From: Devosia neptuniae
Lineage (GTDB): Bacteria; Pseudomonadota; Alphaproteobacteria; Rhizobiales; Devosiaceae
Reading direction: 5' to 3'
DNA: 64,000 nucleotides
Assembly (NCBI RefSeq): GCF_025452235.1
Contig: NZ_CP104965.1
Location: forward strand, 1,054,001-1,118,000
Part shown: one piece after another, positions 1-8,827 of the stretch
Layout: every line of letters begins with the position of its first letter
How positions within the stretch are numbered: position 1 is the first letter of the stretch
Made by a program: the position numbers and the translations under genes
Notes under the pieces: generated by a model
What the model was told of the DNA's origin: nothing
The model's database searches: none
The model's input: the letters and a program-made list of their open reading frames with translations, nothing else

Positions 1-1
1 C

Positions 2-130
2 GGCACGGATTCCATGTCCATCCATGCGATCTACCCGTCGCGCCGGCTGCTGCCCAAGCGCGTTGTCGCGGCGATCGATGCACTTGCCGCAGCGCTCAGC
101 CGCAGCGACTTTGCGATCTCCCGGCGATGA
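2..130 (+). CDS. C-terminal end of a LysR-type regulator (partial)
   Basis: This reading frame is open from the window edge to a TGA at 128-130 and encodes about 42 residues. They contain the pattern IYPSRRLLPKRV followed by a helix rich in Ala and Leu. That pattern is typical of the last strand and helix of LysR substrate-binding domains, where a Y/HPSRRxLPxRVRAFxD-like motif closes the effector domain. The DNA-binding domain lies outside the window, so neither effector nor target can be stated. The next gene, panB, starts 197 bp downstream on the same strand. Nothing here shows that this regulator controls it. Confidence 0.7.
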   Translation, partial: GTDSMSIHAIYPSRRLLPKRVVAAIDALAAALSRSDFAISRR

Positions 131-327
131 CTCAGGAGCGCGCCTCGAAGTCCGATTAGGGCCTGGTGTGAGGACTGGACCCACTTCAGGTACGTGCCGC
201 CGCATTGGCCGCGAGGCTTGCCGGCATCGCCCCAGTGCCGCGGGAACACCGACATAGCCTTGAGCGCGCGAACGCATTAATGAAGGCGCGCGGGGGCACG
301 CGGTCTTCGCCAAATGCAGGGAATGCC

Positions 328-1134
328 ATGTCCGTCCAGAGCCAGGCCAAGCGCCTTACCACGCGCGATATACGGGCCAAGAAGCGCAGCGGCGAGAATC
401 TCGCCATGCTCACCGCCTATGATTATGTGACCGCGGCCCTGCTCGATCAGGCAGGAATCGATATCCTGCTGGTCGGCGACAGCCTGGGCAATGTGGTGCT
501 GGGACATGAAACCACCCTGCCCGTCACGCTGGACGACATGATCCGCCATGCGGCCGCCGTGCAGCGCGGCACCAATCACGCGCTGGTGGTGTGCGACCTG
601 CCCTTCGGCACCGCGACCGACCCCGACACAGCCTTGCGCAATGCGGTCACCCTGTTGCAGCAGACCGGGGTCCAGGCCGTCAAGATCGAGGGCGGGGCAG
701 CAGCCGCACCGACCGTTTCCCGGCTGGTCGGGCAGGGCATTGCCGTCATGGCCCATATCGGGCTGACGCCGCAATCGGTGCATCAATTGGGTGGCTATTA
801 CCGCCATGGCAAGCAGGAGAAAGAGGCGCGCGAGCTAATCGCATCGGCCAAGGCGCTGCAGGCGGCGGGCGCCTTTGCCATCGTGCTGGAATTCCTTGTG
901 CCGGAACTCGCCGCCGAGATTACCCAGCTGCTGGACATACCCACCATCGGCATCGGCTCGGGTGCCGATTGCGCCGGGCAGGTGCTGGTGATCAACGACC
1001 TGATCGGGCTGAGCGTCACCCCGCCGCCCGGCTTTGCCAAGCCGAAAGCCGATGTCGCTGCGATTGTCCGCGCCGCCGCCACTGCCTATATCGCAGAGGT
1101 CAAAACTCCAAAGGACCCCTCCCTTGGCCAGTAA
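328..1134 (+). CDS. panB: 3-methyl-2-oxobutanoate hydroxymethyltransferase
   Basis: PanB adds a hydroxymethyl group from methylenetetrahydrofolate to alpha-ketoisovalerate. This is the first committed step to pantothenate, in the cytosol. The 268-residue product shows the family pattern in order: MLTAYDYVTAALLDQAGID, then VGDSLGNVVLGHETTLPVT (metal and substrate site), VKIEGG, and GHIGLTPQS-like and GIGSGADCAGQVLV segments. Length fits the family (about 265-280). The ATG at 328 is preferred over an in-frame upstream start at 205 because homology begins just after it and an AGGGA sits a few bases upstream. The 3' end overlaps the coaBC start by 11 bp, so the two are probably translationally coupled. 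Confidence in function is high. Confidence 0.95.
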   Translation: MSVQSQAKRLTTRDIRAKKRSGENLAMLTAYDYVTAALLDQAGIDILLVGDSLGNVVLGHETTLPVTLDDMIRHAAAVQRGTNHALVVCDLPFGTATDPDTALRNAVTLLQQTGVQAVKIEGGAAAAPTVSRLVGQGIAVMAHIGLTPQSVHQLGGYYRHGKQEKEARELIASAKALQAAGAFAIVLEFLVPELAAEITQLLDIPTIGIGSGADCAGQVLVINDLIGLSVTPPPGFAKPKADVAAIVRAAATAYIAEVKTPKDPSLGQ

Positions 1135-2335
1135 CATCCTCATCGCCGTCACCGGCAGCATCTCAGCCTACAAGATTGCCGATGTCGTCTCCGCCCTCAC
1201 CAAGCAGGGCCATCAGGTGCAATGCATCCTGAGCGCCAGCGCGCAGCAGTTCATCACCCCCTTGGTGCTCGAAACGCTGAGCGGGCGGCCGGTCAAATCG
1301 GACCTGTTCGGCGCCGATATTTCGGGCACCGAGCATATCGATCTGGCGCGCTGGGCCGATGTCTTTGTCGTGGCCCCGGCCACGGCCAATGTGCTGGCCA
1401 AGCTGGCGCTGGGCCTGGCCGATGACCTGCTGACCACGGTGGCTCTGGCTACCAGGGCACCCATGCTGATCGCGCCGGCCATGAACACGGTGATGTGGGA
1501 GCATCCCGCCACCCAGGGCCATCTGCAAACGCTGCAGCAACGCGGCGTCGGCGTGATCGATCCGGCTGCCGGAACGCTGGCCTGCGGCGAAGTGGGGATC
1601 GGCAAATTGGCCCCCATCCCCGCCATTGTCGCGGCCATCGAAGCGGCCCTGGTTCAGCCTGCCACCGATCTTGCCGGCACAACGGTGCTGATCACCGCCG
1701 GTCCCACCACCAGCCCGATCGACGCGGTGCGCTATATTACCAATCACTCGACCGGCCGCATGGGCGCGGCCATGGCCGAGGAAGCGCTGCGGCGCGGCGC
1801 TTCGGTGCGCTATGTGCTGGGCATGGACAAGGGCGTGGTGCGCCCGGTTCCGCCCAGGGACAGTGCCAGCCGCTTCACGCTGGTCGAGGTGCAAACCGCC
1901 GAGGAGATGGCCCAGGCCGCGCTGGGTTTCCTGCCGCAGGTCAATGGCGTGATCGCCACCGCCGCCGTGCTGGATTATCGCGTGGCCACCCCGTCGACCA
2001 ATAAGCTCAAGCGCGCCAGCGAGGCCGTGGCGCTCGATATGGTGCCCTCGGTGGACGTGCTGGGCGCCTTGAAGGACGCTGCCACCAGCCAGTGGTTTTT
2101 GGGCTTTGCCGCCGAAACCGATAATGTCGAAGCCAATGGCCGCAAGAAGCTCGAGGGCAAGAAACTCGATTTCCTGTTTGCCAATCCCGTCGCCCGCAGC
2201 GGGGAAACCAGCGCCACCGGATTTTCCGTGCCCACCAATGGCGGCACCTTGTTCCGCGCCGGGGGCGAGGCGCTCGCCCTGCCGGTGATGAACAAGACCG
2301 AGCTCGCCAAACGCCTCTGGGACCTGATTGCATGA
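1124..2335 (+). CDS. coaBC: bifunctional phosphopantothenoylcysteine decarboxylase / phosphopantothenate-cysteine ligase
   Basis: CoaBC (Dfp) joins cysteine to 4'-phosphopantothenate and decarboxylates the product, two successive steps toward coenzyme A. The N-terminal flavoprotein half shows GSISAYK, the catalytic His at about residue 71 (TEHIDLARWADV), the PAMNTVMW motif with Asn at about 121, and the clamp Cys at about 154 in LACGEVGIG. The C-terminal ligase half shows GPTTSPIDAVRYITNHSTG and the TNKLKR lysine motif. The 403-residue length is normal. I place the start at the TTG at 1124, with AAGGA eight bases upstream, because the protein family begins at this point. Its stop overlaps panC (ATGA). 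Finding this gene between panB and panC is less common than a panBC pair. Confidence 0.93.
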   Translation: MASNILIAVTGSISAYKIADVVSALTKQGHQVQCILSASAQQFITPLVLETLSGRPVKSDLFGADISGTEHIDLARWADVFVVAPATANVLAKLALGLADDLLTTVALATRAPMLIAPAMNTVMWEHPATQGHLQTLQQRGVGVIDPAAGTLACGEVGIGKLAPIPAIVAAIEAALVQPATDLAGTTVLITAGPTTSPIDAVRYITNHSTGRMGAAMAEEALRRGASVRYVLGMDKGVVRPVPPRDSASRFTLVEVQTAEEMAQAALGFLPQVNGVIATAAVLDYRVATPSTNKLKRASEAVALDMVPSVDVLGALKDAATSQWFLGFAAETDNVEANGRKKLEGKKLDFLFANPVARSGETSATGFSVPTNGGTLFRAGGEALALPVMNKTELAKRLWDLIA

Positions 2336-3177
2336 TCACCATATTGCGCACCATCGCCGAGGTCCGGGCCTGGCGCGACAGCCTGCCCAGCACGGAGAAA
2401 CTGGGCTTCGTGCCGACCATGGGCGCGCTCCACGCCGGCCATATCAGCCTGATGGAGCTGGCCCGCCGCCATGCCGACCGCACCATTGCCAGCATTTTCG
2501 TCAACCCGCTGCAATTCGGGCCCAATGAGGATCTGAGCAAATATCCCCGCCCCATCGAGCAGGATCTCGCTCTACTCGAAGCGGCGGGCGTCGACGCGGT
2601 GTTTCTGCCGCCGGTGCATGAGCTCTATCCGCCGGATGCTTCCACCTTCGTCACCGAGGACAGCGTTTCGAGCCATCTCTGCGGCGCGGTGCGGCCCGGC
2701 CATTTCCGGGGCGTCACCACGGTGGTGCTCAAGCTCTTCAATATCGTGATGCCGGATCTGGCCGTATTCGGCCAGAAAGACGCCCAGCAATGCGTGGTGA
2801 TCGAGCGCATGGTGCGCGATCTCAACCTGCGCGTGCAGATCCTGCGCGGCCCCATTGTGCGCGAGGCCGATGGCCTGGCGCTGAGTTCGCGCAACATCTA
2901 TCTCGAACCCGCCGACCGCCAGGCCGCCCCGGCGATTTTCAGGAGCCTTGAGGCAGCCCGCAAAGCCTTCGAGGGCGGCGAACGCGACGCCGCCGCGCTC
3001 GCTGCCATCGGTCGGGCAAGCCTGGCCGGCGAGCCGCGCATCTCCCCGCAATATTGGGAAGTGCGCCACCCGCAGAGCCTTGAACCCATTGCAACGATCG
3101 GCGCCGAAGGCGCTCTCCTTGCCGTCGCCGCGCATCTGGGCAATACGCGGCTCATCGACAATCTGTTGCTGGGCTAG
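2332..3177 (+). CDS. panC: pantoate--beta-alanine ligase
   Basis: PanC condenses pantoate with beta-alanine using ATP to form pantothenate. The 281-residue protein carries the nucleotidyltransferase HIGH-like motif as HAGH (His34/His37 after PTMGAL), the FVNPLQFGPNEDLxxYPR segment that binds pantoate and beta-alanine, the FGQKDAQQ segment, and the KMSKS-like loop ALSSRN. The ATG overlaps the coaBC stop by 4 bp, which completes a three-gene operon panB-coaBC-panC. The downstream gene is convergent, with its stop 13 bp away. The beta-alanine it needs could also come from the pyrimidine catabolism locus at 31-36 kb, which is an inference from pathway knowledge only. Confidence 0.95.
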   Translation: MITILRTIAEVRAWRDSLPSTEKLGFVPTMGALHAGHISLMELARRHADRTIASIFVNPLQFGPNEDLSKYPRPIEQDLALLEAAGVDAVFLPPVHELYPPDASTFVTEDSVSSHLCGAVRPGHFRGVTTVVLKLFNIVMPDLAVFGQKDAQQCVVIERMVRDLNLRVQILRGPIVREADGLALSSRNIYLEPADRQAAPAIFRSLEAARKAFEGGERDAAALAAIGRASLAGEPRISPQYWEVRHPQSLEPIATIGAEGALLAVAAHLGNTRLIDNLLLG

Positions 3178-3190
3178 CGGCGAGCCGCCA

Positions 3191-4111
3191 TCAGCGCGTC
3201 GACGCGATCTCGTAGATGCGCTCGATATCGTCCAGCGCCAGATGGGCCGCCAGGATCCCGCCGGCGGTTGCCCAGACGGTGTCGGACACGCCATAGACAT
3301 GGCCGGCTTTGGCCACGGCCAGGTTCTGCCAGAGCGGATCGCTCAGCCAGTTCTGTTCTTCCTCGAGCGCCAGCCCGTCGCCGGTTTCGTAGGAGAAATA
3401 CAGCAGCCGGTCGCCATCGAGTTCGGGAATGCGTTCCTTGGTGATCGGCTCGGCCAGGCCGGGCTTGTCCTGGGCCTGCGGCCGGCCGAAGCCGATATCG
3501 CGCAGGATGGAGCCCGAGAAACTGTCATTGTCATAGGCGTAATTCTGCCCGGCGATGAAGCGCACCAGCCCCACCTTTTCCGCGCGGCGCTCGCCCAGGG
3601 CGGCCTGGATGGCGGTCACCCGACGCTGGTAATCGGCCAGCGCCACTTCGGCTTCCGCGGTCTTGCCGGCGGCCTCGGCATAGACCGCCAGGTTTTCCCG
3701 CCACTGGCCGGTAATGTTCTCGACAAACACCGTGGGGGCGATGGCCGAAAGCTGATCGTAGATCTTTTCGTGCCGCTTCTTGTTGCCGATGATCAGGTCG
3801 GGCTGCAGCGCGGCGATGGTTTCCATGTCCGGCGCCAGTTCCTCGCCAACCAGCGTTGTATCGGCCAATTGGGCCGCGACATGGTCGAACCATGGATTGG
3901 CATTGGCCGAACGCACCGCGCCGACCGGCACGATGCCCAGCGCCAGCAGGTCCTCGGTCGCCTCATTGGTGAGGGCAACGATGCGCAGCGGCGCGTCGGG
4001 CACAGTGGTCGTGCCCATGATATGGGTGACGTCGCGGCCAAAGGCTGTGGGCGCGAGCAGGGTCAGCATGGCCGGGATGGCCAGAAGCGAAAACAGGCGG
4101 CGAGTGATCAT
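3191..4111 (-). CDS. periplasmic iron-siderophore binding protein (FecB/FepB-like)
   Basis: This 306-residue protein begins with a signal peptide (positive ITRR, hydrophobic stretch, Ala-rich end near residue 22). It continues with the type-III binding protein pattern: PLRIVALTNEATEDLLALGIVPVG, then DMETIAALQPDLIIGNKKR, and AGQNYAYDNDSFSGSIL, as in FecB/FhuD-like proteins of ferric siderophore ABC importers. No permease or ATPase for it is encoded nearby, so partner proteins must lie elsewhere. I chose the ATG at 4111 because it places the signal peptide at the N-terminus. An in-frame ATG at 4153 would add 14 residues and run through the inverted repeat at 4127-4143, which looks like an iron-responsive operator. 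It lies 64 bp behind an MFS exporter-like gene on the same strand. Confidence 0.82.
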   Translation of the reverse strand: MITRRLFSLLAIPAMLTLLAPTAFGRDVTHIMGTTTVPDAPLRIVALTNEATEDLLALGIVPVGAVRSANANPWFDHVAAQLADTTLVGEELAPDMETIAALQPDLIIGNKKRHEKIYDQLSAIAPTVFVENITGQWRENLAVYAEAAGKTAEAEVALADYQRRVTAIQAALGERRAEKVGLVRFIAGQNYAYDNDSFSGSILRDIGFGRPQAQDKPGLAEPITKERIPELDGDRLLYFSYETGDGLALEEEQNWLSDPLWQNLAVAKAGHVYGVSDTVWATAGGILAAHLALDDIERIYEIASTR

Positions 4112-4127
4112 CTTTGGTCCATAAAAA

Positions 4128-4142
4128 TGACAATAGAAGTCA
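4128..4142 (-). promoter_or_regulatory. iron-responsive operator-like site (TGA-N9-TCA)
   Basis: The site reads TGACAATAGAAGTCA, an exact TGA-N9-TCA, within a longer ATGAC-N7-GTCAT inverted repeat at 4127-4143. It lies 16 bp in front of the start of the siderophore binding protein. TGA-N9-TCA is the core described for RirA iron-responsive operators in rhizobia, and a rirA gene is present at 53.2-53.7 kb. It also half-matches a Fur 7-1-7 box. Binding is inferred. Confidence 0.5.
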
Positions 4143-4175
4143 TGTTTGGACATCAATCCTGCGGCAGCGGTGAAG

Positions 4176-5390
4176 TCAAGCCGTCTCGCGCCGCCGCAGC
4201 CGCCGCATGATCGGCACCATGGCCAACCCGCCCAAAGCCGGCACCACGGCCAGCGCCAGCCAGGGAATGGCCGCCGCCGGCGAGGGCACGAGCGATAGAT
4301 CGAGAATCGGCCCGAGCAGCACATTGCCCACCAGCACGGCGAGCCCACCCATCGAGGCCAGCGCACCGTAATAGATGCCGGTCGGTCGCCCTTTTGCAAA
4401 GCGGGGGATAATGTCCATGGCGATGGGCTTGACGATCATCTGCCCCAGGATCAGCAGCACGACCATGGCGATGGCCGGCAGCAGCCGCAGCATGCCGGGC
4501 GGCGCCGGCAGCGTGGCGCACAAGGCGGTAACGCCAAAGGCCAAGGCCATCAGCAGGAACCCGGTGGACAGGCTCGCCGTCCAGTTGATCTTCTGCGCCA
4601 GCCGCGCAATCGGCATTTGCAGCACCACGATCATCACCGAGGCGATCATGAACAGCGGCGCCAGGTCCATATCGGTGCCCCCGGCCCGGGTCACCTCGAC
4701 CGGCAGGGCAAAATAGAGCTGGTTATAGCTGAACAGAAATCCCGCATGGGCCAACGTGAAGGCGAGAAACAGCCGGTCGGTAAAAGCATGCCACCAGACG
4801 CCCTCCTGCTTGAGCACCGGCATTGTGTCCGCCCGTGGCAGACAGAGATGCAGCACGATATAGGCCAGAAGGAACACAGCGGCGCCGGCAAAGGCCATGG
4901 CCTGAAAGCCAATGCCCAGCAGCAAGGCCCCGAGCAACGGCCCGACCACCGCGCCCAGTTCGCCCCACACCGCCAGCCGCGCAAAAAACTGCACCCGCGT
5001 GCCCTTGCCACGGCGCGCCGCTTCCTCGCCCACCTGGGCGGCCAGGGTCGATATCGCGGGCGAAAACAACGAACCGGCCAGCCCCGTCAGGCAAGCGCCG
5101 ATCAGCACGGTTATGAAATTATCGCTCAGGCCCAGCGTGACGAAACCCACCACCCGCAGCATACAGCCGAGCAGGATCAGCCGCCGGGCGCCCAGCTTGT
5201 CGGCAAAGCCACCGCCGATGACGTAAAGCCCCTGCTGGGAAAAGGTCCGCAGTCCCAGCACCAGCCCGATGGCGGCGCTTTCGAGCCGCAGGTCGTCGCG
5301 CATGAAGGCCGCCAGAAACGGCACCACCATGTAGAACCCGACCATGAAGATGAACTGGTTGGACAGCAGCAGAAAAGGGGCAATGGGCAC
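4176..5390 (-). CDS. MFS transporter, DHA1/MdtH-like drug or siderophore exporter
   Basis: This 404-residue membrane protein has about 12 hydrophobic segments. Its N-terminal half resembles MdtH-type exporters: a first helix FIFMVGFYMVVPFLAAF, then GLVLGLRTFSQQGLYVIGGG followed by the loop ADKLGARRLILLG (the MFS motif A between helices 2 and 3). The start is a GTG at 5390 with only a weak ribosome site, so the true start could be a few codons inside. It is the middle gene of three on the minus strand (MFS, MFS, iron-siderophore binding protein). The setting makes siderophore export plausible, but a multidrug role is equally possible from sequence. Confidence 0.72.
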   Translation of the reverse strand: MPIAPFLLLSNQFIFMVGFYMVVPFLAAFMRDDLRLESAAIGLVLGLRTFSQQGLYVIGGGFADKLGARRLILLGCMLRVVGFVTLGLSDNFITVLIGACLTGLAGSLFSPAISTLAAQVGEEAARRGKGTRVQFFARLAVWGELGAVVGPLLGALLLGIGFQAMAFAGAAVFLLAYIVLHLCLPRADTMPVLKQEGVWWHAFTDRLFLAFTLAHAGFLFSYNQLYFALPVEVTRAGGTDMDLAPLFMIASVMIVVLQMPIARLAQKINWTASLSTGFLLMALAFGVTALCATLPAPPGMLRLLPAIAMVVLLILGQMIVKPIAMDIIPRFAKGRPTGIYYGALASMGGLAVLVGNVLLGPILDLSLVPSPAAAIPWLALAVVPALGGLAMVPIMRRLRRRETA

Positions 5391-5464
5391 GCGGCTACCA
5401 GGCTGGGCGGATCACTATCGCCCAGCCATGGCCGATTGCCGGCGCGCGAACAAGGCCAATTGCG

Positions 5465-6814
5465 TCAGGCCGGGCTGGCTTTGGCGCCCTCGCCGTCCAG
5501 GTCGTCATCATCCGGGCCACCAGCATAGGCCGCCGAGAGCTGGCGGTAATATTTCGAGCGCAGCGCCAATATGGTCACGACCACGCCCACCATGCCGGCC
5601 AGCGTAAACACCAGCGCAATGCCCCGCGCCGGCCCGGTGCCGAACCAGCCGCCAATGGCATCGGCGCCCGCGCCATCGGTCATGAATGGAATAACGACGA
5701 ATTGGGTCAGCGGGCCGATCAGGAAAGCGGTCAGCGGCGAGGCCGATTGTTCGACCGATTGGGCAAAGCCGAAAACCCGGCCTTGTCGTTCGAGCGGCAC
5801 TACCTTTTGCAGCGTTGTGTGTTCGGCGGCCTCGGCATAGGGCCCCAGCAGCATCCAGATGAAACAGCCGCCCGCCAAAAGCCAGATCGAGGGCTGGATG
5901 GTGAAGACGCAGCACACCGACCAGGTGATCAGATTGACCAGCAGCAGCGTGCGCAGCGGATTCCTGCCCAGCCCGGTTTTGGCAATGATGATGCCGCTCA
6001 GGATGAAAGCGGTCGAGAGCACGCCGAACAGCAGGCCCCAGACCTGCACCGACACCAGCGACAGGCCATAGGCGTCGAGCAGCGCCATGAATATGCCGCC
6101 CAGGAAATTGTTGAAGGTGGCAAAAAAGATCAGTGCGAACAGGCCCGGCACGGCGGCGATTACCGCGATCGTGCCCTTGATATCGACCCGCTTGGGCTCG
6201 ACCGGTTCGCCCGGCACGGCTTCCACGCGCCCCTCGTCGATCCGCACCGGAAACAGATGGGCGAAGGTCAATAGCGTCAAGACCAGCGCCAGCGCCAGCG
6301 TCGCCACCATGCCGCCCCAGGCCACCAGGAACCCGCTGATCACCGAGGTGGTCAGAAAGCCGATGCCGGTGACCATGCCGACCAGCCCATTGGCCTTGTC
6401 GCGGCGGTCCTCGGGAATAAGGATGGTGACCAGGGTGGGCAATGCGATGGAGCGGATATTGCCGGCAATGACGCCCAGCATGACCAGGAGCACCAGGATC
6501 CAGAGCTGGGGACCATAGGGATTGGTGAAGGCCTCGGCCGGCGAGAGCAGCACCAGCGCCAGCGATACGGCATAGAAGGCCGCCGACACCACGCTCGAGC
6601 CCAGCATGGCGAGCTTTTTGGGATTGTGATCGACAATGCTGCCCAGCCAGAAGCCGAACCCGGCGGTGAACACCAGATAGACGCCGGCAATCATGCCGGT
6701 GGCGAACACCGATTGGGTCTCGATATAGACCCAGAAGGTCAGTGCGAACCACACGGTAAAGTTGGTGACGTTGGCAATCAGATTATTGCCCAGCAGATGA
6801 TAAAACGGGGTCAT
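5465..6814 (-). CDS. MFS transporter, EntS-like exporter
   Basis: This is a predicted 449-residue inner-membrane protein with about 12 transmembrane helices. The N-terminus (NLIANVTNFTVWFALTFWVY) and the helix 2-3 region GFGFWLGSIVDHNPKK resemble the EntS/MFS_3 group, which includes enterobactin and macrolide exporters. The C-terminus ends in an acidic tail. The ATG at 6814 is preferred to an in-frame start at 6874 because GGAGAGG lies just upstream and the hydrophobic N-terminus starts there. It is the first gene of the minus-strand group that ends with the iron-siderophore binding protein. Substrate is not determined by the sequence. Confidence 0.7.
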   Translation of the reverse strand: MTPFYHLLGNNLIANVTNFTVWFALTFWVYIETQSVFATGMIAGVYLVFTAGFGFWLGSIVDHNPKKLAMLGSSVVSAAFYAVSLALVLLSPAEAFTNPYGPQLWILVLLVMLGVIAGNIRSIALPTLVTILIPEDRRDKANGLVGMVTGIGFLTTSVISGFLVAWGGMVATLALALVLTLLTFAHLFPVRIDEGRVEAVPGEPVEPKRVDIKGTIAVIAAVPGLFALIFFATFNNFLGGIFMALLDAYGLSLVSVQVWGLLFGVLSTAFILSGIIIAKTGLGRNPLRTLLLVNLITWSVCCVFTIQPSIWLLAGGCFIWMLLGPYAEAAEHTTLQKVVPLERQGRVFGFAQSVEQSASPLTAFLIGPLTQFVVIPFMTDGAGADAIGGWFGTGPARGIALVFTLAGMVGVVVTILALRSKYYRQLSAAYAGGPDDDDLDGEGAKASPA

Positions 6815-6960
6815 CGGCGCCTCTCCTTGCCGGCGCGGCAGGCTAAGACGGCGCGGCGCGATGCTCAACCCCATTTACCCGCGCTCGTAACAAGAGCGTA
6901 AGCATTGCTGGTGCATTGATCGTGCCTGGCCGTCCGGCCGTCGTACCACCCGGAGCTTGC

Positions 6961-7788
6961 ATGCCTCTTCATCGCCGCCTGATGGCCATCCTGGCGCTGG
7001 GCGCCGCTTCTGTCGGCCCCGCGCAGGCGGCAAATTTCGACCTCTATGGCGCGGCACCCGCTGAATTGGCGCCGATCCAGCCGGAAGCCGACTTCATCGT
7101 CATTCTCGGCCTGGGTGTGGGCACGGCTGCCGCCTATGAGGGCGCCTCGGACTATACGATGACGTTCAAGCCCATCATCAAGGTCGAAAAGCTGCAATGG
7201 GGCTGGATCGATATCGACGGCGAGAAAAGGCCCGGCGGCTTCAAATTCTCGCCTTCGGCCGGCTATGAAGGCGAACGCCGTAGCGAAGACCATGCGGCCC
7301 TGACCGGGCTCGATGATGTCGGCGCCACTTACGCGCTGGGCGCCCGCATCGGCTATGAATTCGTGTTCGACGACACGCTCTCGGCCGAAATCTATGGCGC
7401 GGCGCGCTATGCCTTTGGCGGCGCCAGGGGCTGGGTCGGGGAAGCCGGCGTCGATATCACGGCCAAGCTCACCCCGGAGCTCGAGATTGTCGGCGGTCCC
7501 GTCGTCAATTTCGCCTCGGAAGGCTACATGGACACCTATTTCGGTGTCACCCCGGCCGAATCAGCCGCATCGGGCGGACGCCTCGAGGCGTTCGATCCCA
7601 GCGGCGGCGTCAAATCGGTGGGGGTCAAGCTCGAGGCGCGCTACGAATTCGTGCCCGACACCTTTGTCAGCCTCAACGCCTCCTATAGCAGGTATGTCGG
7701 AGACATCAGCCAGTCGCCCGTGGTCAAGGCCGGCAGCGAGCAGCAGTTTACCGTCGGACTAGGCCTGGCGCGGCGCTTCTCGTTCTAG
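6961..7788 (+). CDS. MipA/OmpV family outer-membrane protein
   Basis: The 275-residue product starts with a signal peptide (about residues 1-23, ending AQAA). It then shows alternating beta-strand patterns and the family segment LGVGTAAAYEGASDYTMTFKPII, ending in an aromatic residue (RRFSF) as expected for an outer-membrane barrel. MipA/OmpV proteins are barrels, some tied to murein hydrolase scaffolding and others found beside two-component or resistance genes. The ATG at 6961 is preferred over an in-frame start at 6916 because the signal peptide begins there. Its stop codon overlaps the stop of the convergent lactonase gene by four bases (7785-7788). Confidence 0.8.
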   Translation: MPLHRRLMAILALGAASVGPAQAANFDLYGAAPAELAPIQPEADFIVILGLGVGTAAAYEGASDYTMTFKPIIKVEKLQWGWIDIDGEKRPGGFKFSPSAGYEGERRSEDHAALTGLDDVGATYALGARIGYEFVFDDTLSAEIYGAARYAFGGARGWVGEAGVDITAKLTPELEIVGGPVVNFASEGYMDTYFGVTPAESAASGGRLEAFDPSGGVKSVGVKLEARYEFVPDTFVSLNASYSRYVGDISQSPVVKAGSEQQFTVGLGLARRFSF

Positions 7789-8687
7789 GCTTGCTGCGGA
7801 ACGCCAAACCGGCAGACCGGCACGCCGGGCACCGCGACGCGGAATTGCACCACGCCGTCGCGCCCCTCGGCGTCACTGCCTGAATTGAGGCTGGTAACAA
7901 AGATCGTGCGCATATCGGCCCCGCCGAAACAGGGCATGGTGGGGTGGGCCAGCGGCAGGTCGACCCAGCCGGTCAGCGTACCATCGGGGGCAATGCGGTT
8001 GATGCGGCTGCGGCTGGGTGCGGCCGACCAGTAAAAGCCATCCATATCGCAGGCGGCCCCATCGGCACGGCCACTGGCCTCGTCCCGGTCGCGCAGCCGG
8101 CGGCGATTGGCGATGTGCCCGGTGCCGGCATCAAAATCCCAGGCATCCACCCACATCTGCCCGCGCGAATCGGAGTGGTAAAGCGTGTTCGCTTCCCGGT
8201 TCCAGGCCAGCCCGTTGGCAATGGTCACCCCGCTCGCCAGCACACTGACTTTGCCCGCTTGCGTGACGCGATAGAGCCGCCCTTCCGGCTCGCCGGGACT
8301 GCCAAAGTCCATGCTGCCGACATAAAAGGCGCCGTCCGGCCCCACCTTGCCGTCATTGAACCGCATATTGGGCTTGGCATGCTCGACCGCGGCAAGCGGC
8401 GTTCTTGTGCCGGTGGCGATATCGACCAGCTCAATTGTGCGCCGGAACGCCACCACCAATTGACCGGGGCCGGCGAGGCCAAAGCTGCCCACCGGCTCGT
8501 CAAAGCGTAGCGCCTGCCGCGTGCCGTCGCCTAGCGACAGGGCATGGATCACGCCCGCCTCGATATCGCACCACCAGAGCCGATTCTGTGCAGCGTCCCA
8601 GACCGGGCTTTCGCCCACGCCGAAGCGCTCGCGCACCAGAAATGTCACCGGCCCCAGGGCCAATTGCTCACGCGCTGTCTCGCTCAC
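7785..8687 (-). CDS. SMP-30/gluconolactonase family lactonase
   Basis: The 300-residue protein has the SMP-30 six-bladed propeller signatures. These are FGVGESPVWD (metal-binding Glu), LWWCDIEAG, MRFNDGKVGPDGAFYVGSMD (metal-binding Asn and Asp), and GLAWNREANTLYHSDS (catalytic Asp). Members hydrolyse sugar acid lactones. The neighbouring divergent gene encodes uronate dehydrogenase, which makes an aldarolactone from glucuronate or galacturonate, so an aldarolactonase role fits well. I chose the GTG at 8687 because GGGAG sits six bases upstream and family homology starts soon after. An ATG at 8720 is an alternative. Cytosolic, since no signal peptide is seen. Confidence 0.82.
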   Translation of the reverse strand: MSETAREQLALGPVTFLVRERFGVGESPVWDAAQNRLWWCDIEAGVIHALSLGDGTRQALRFDEPVGSFGLAGPGQLVVAFRRTIELVDIATGTRTPLAAVEHAKPNMRFNDGKVGPDGAFYVGSMDFGSPGEPEGRLYRVTQAGKVSVLASGVTIANGLAWNREANTLYHSDSRGQMWVDAWDFDAGTGHIANRRRLRDRDEASGRADGAACDMDGFYWSAAPSRSRINRIAPDGTLTGWVDLPLAHPTMPCFGGADMRTIFVTSLNSGSDAEGRDGVVQFRVAVPGVPVCRFGVPQQA

Positions 8688-8745
8688 GGCATACTCCCGA
8701 TTCGGGCCAGGCGCCCCCATGACGCTATCTTGCCTCAAGACCCGA

Positions 8746-8758
8746 TTAGTCATACCAA
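8746..8758. promoter_or_regulatory. putative operator between lactonase and uronate dehydrogenase genes
   Basis: On the minus strand this reads TTGGTATGACTAA, a near-palindrome with one mismatch between arms. It resembles hexuronate-regulon operators of the TTGGT-N3-ACCAA type. It sits in the 140-bp divergent region between 8687 and 8828. The adjacent regulator is LacI-type, so its binding here is uncertain. Confidence 0.3.
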
Positions 8759-8827
8759 CTTTTGCACCACTCAATCGGCAATCGTGCCACGCCAACACTT
8801 TCCGGCGCGCATAAGGGCTTCGGTTCC

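Noticed and set aside
4112..4153. Start of the siderophore binding protein at ATG 4153
   Set aside because: It would put 14 residues before the signal peptide and translate through the iron-responsive operator-like repeat.
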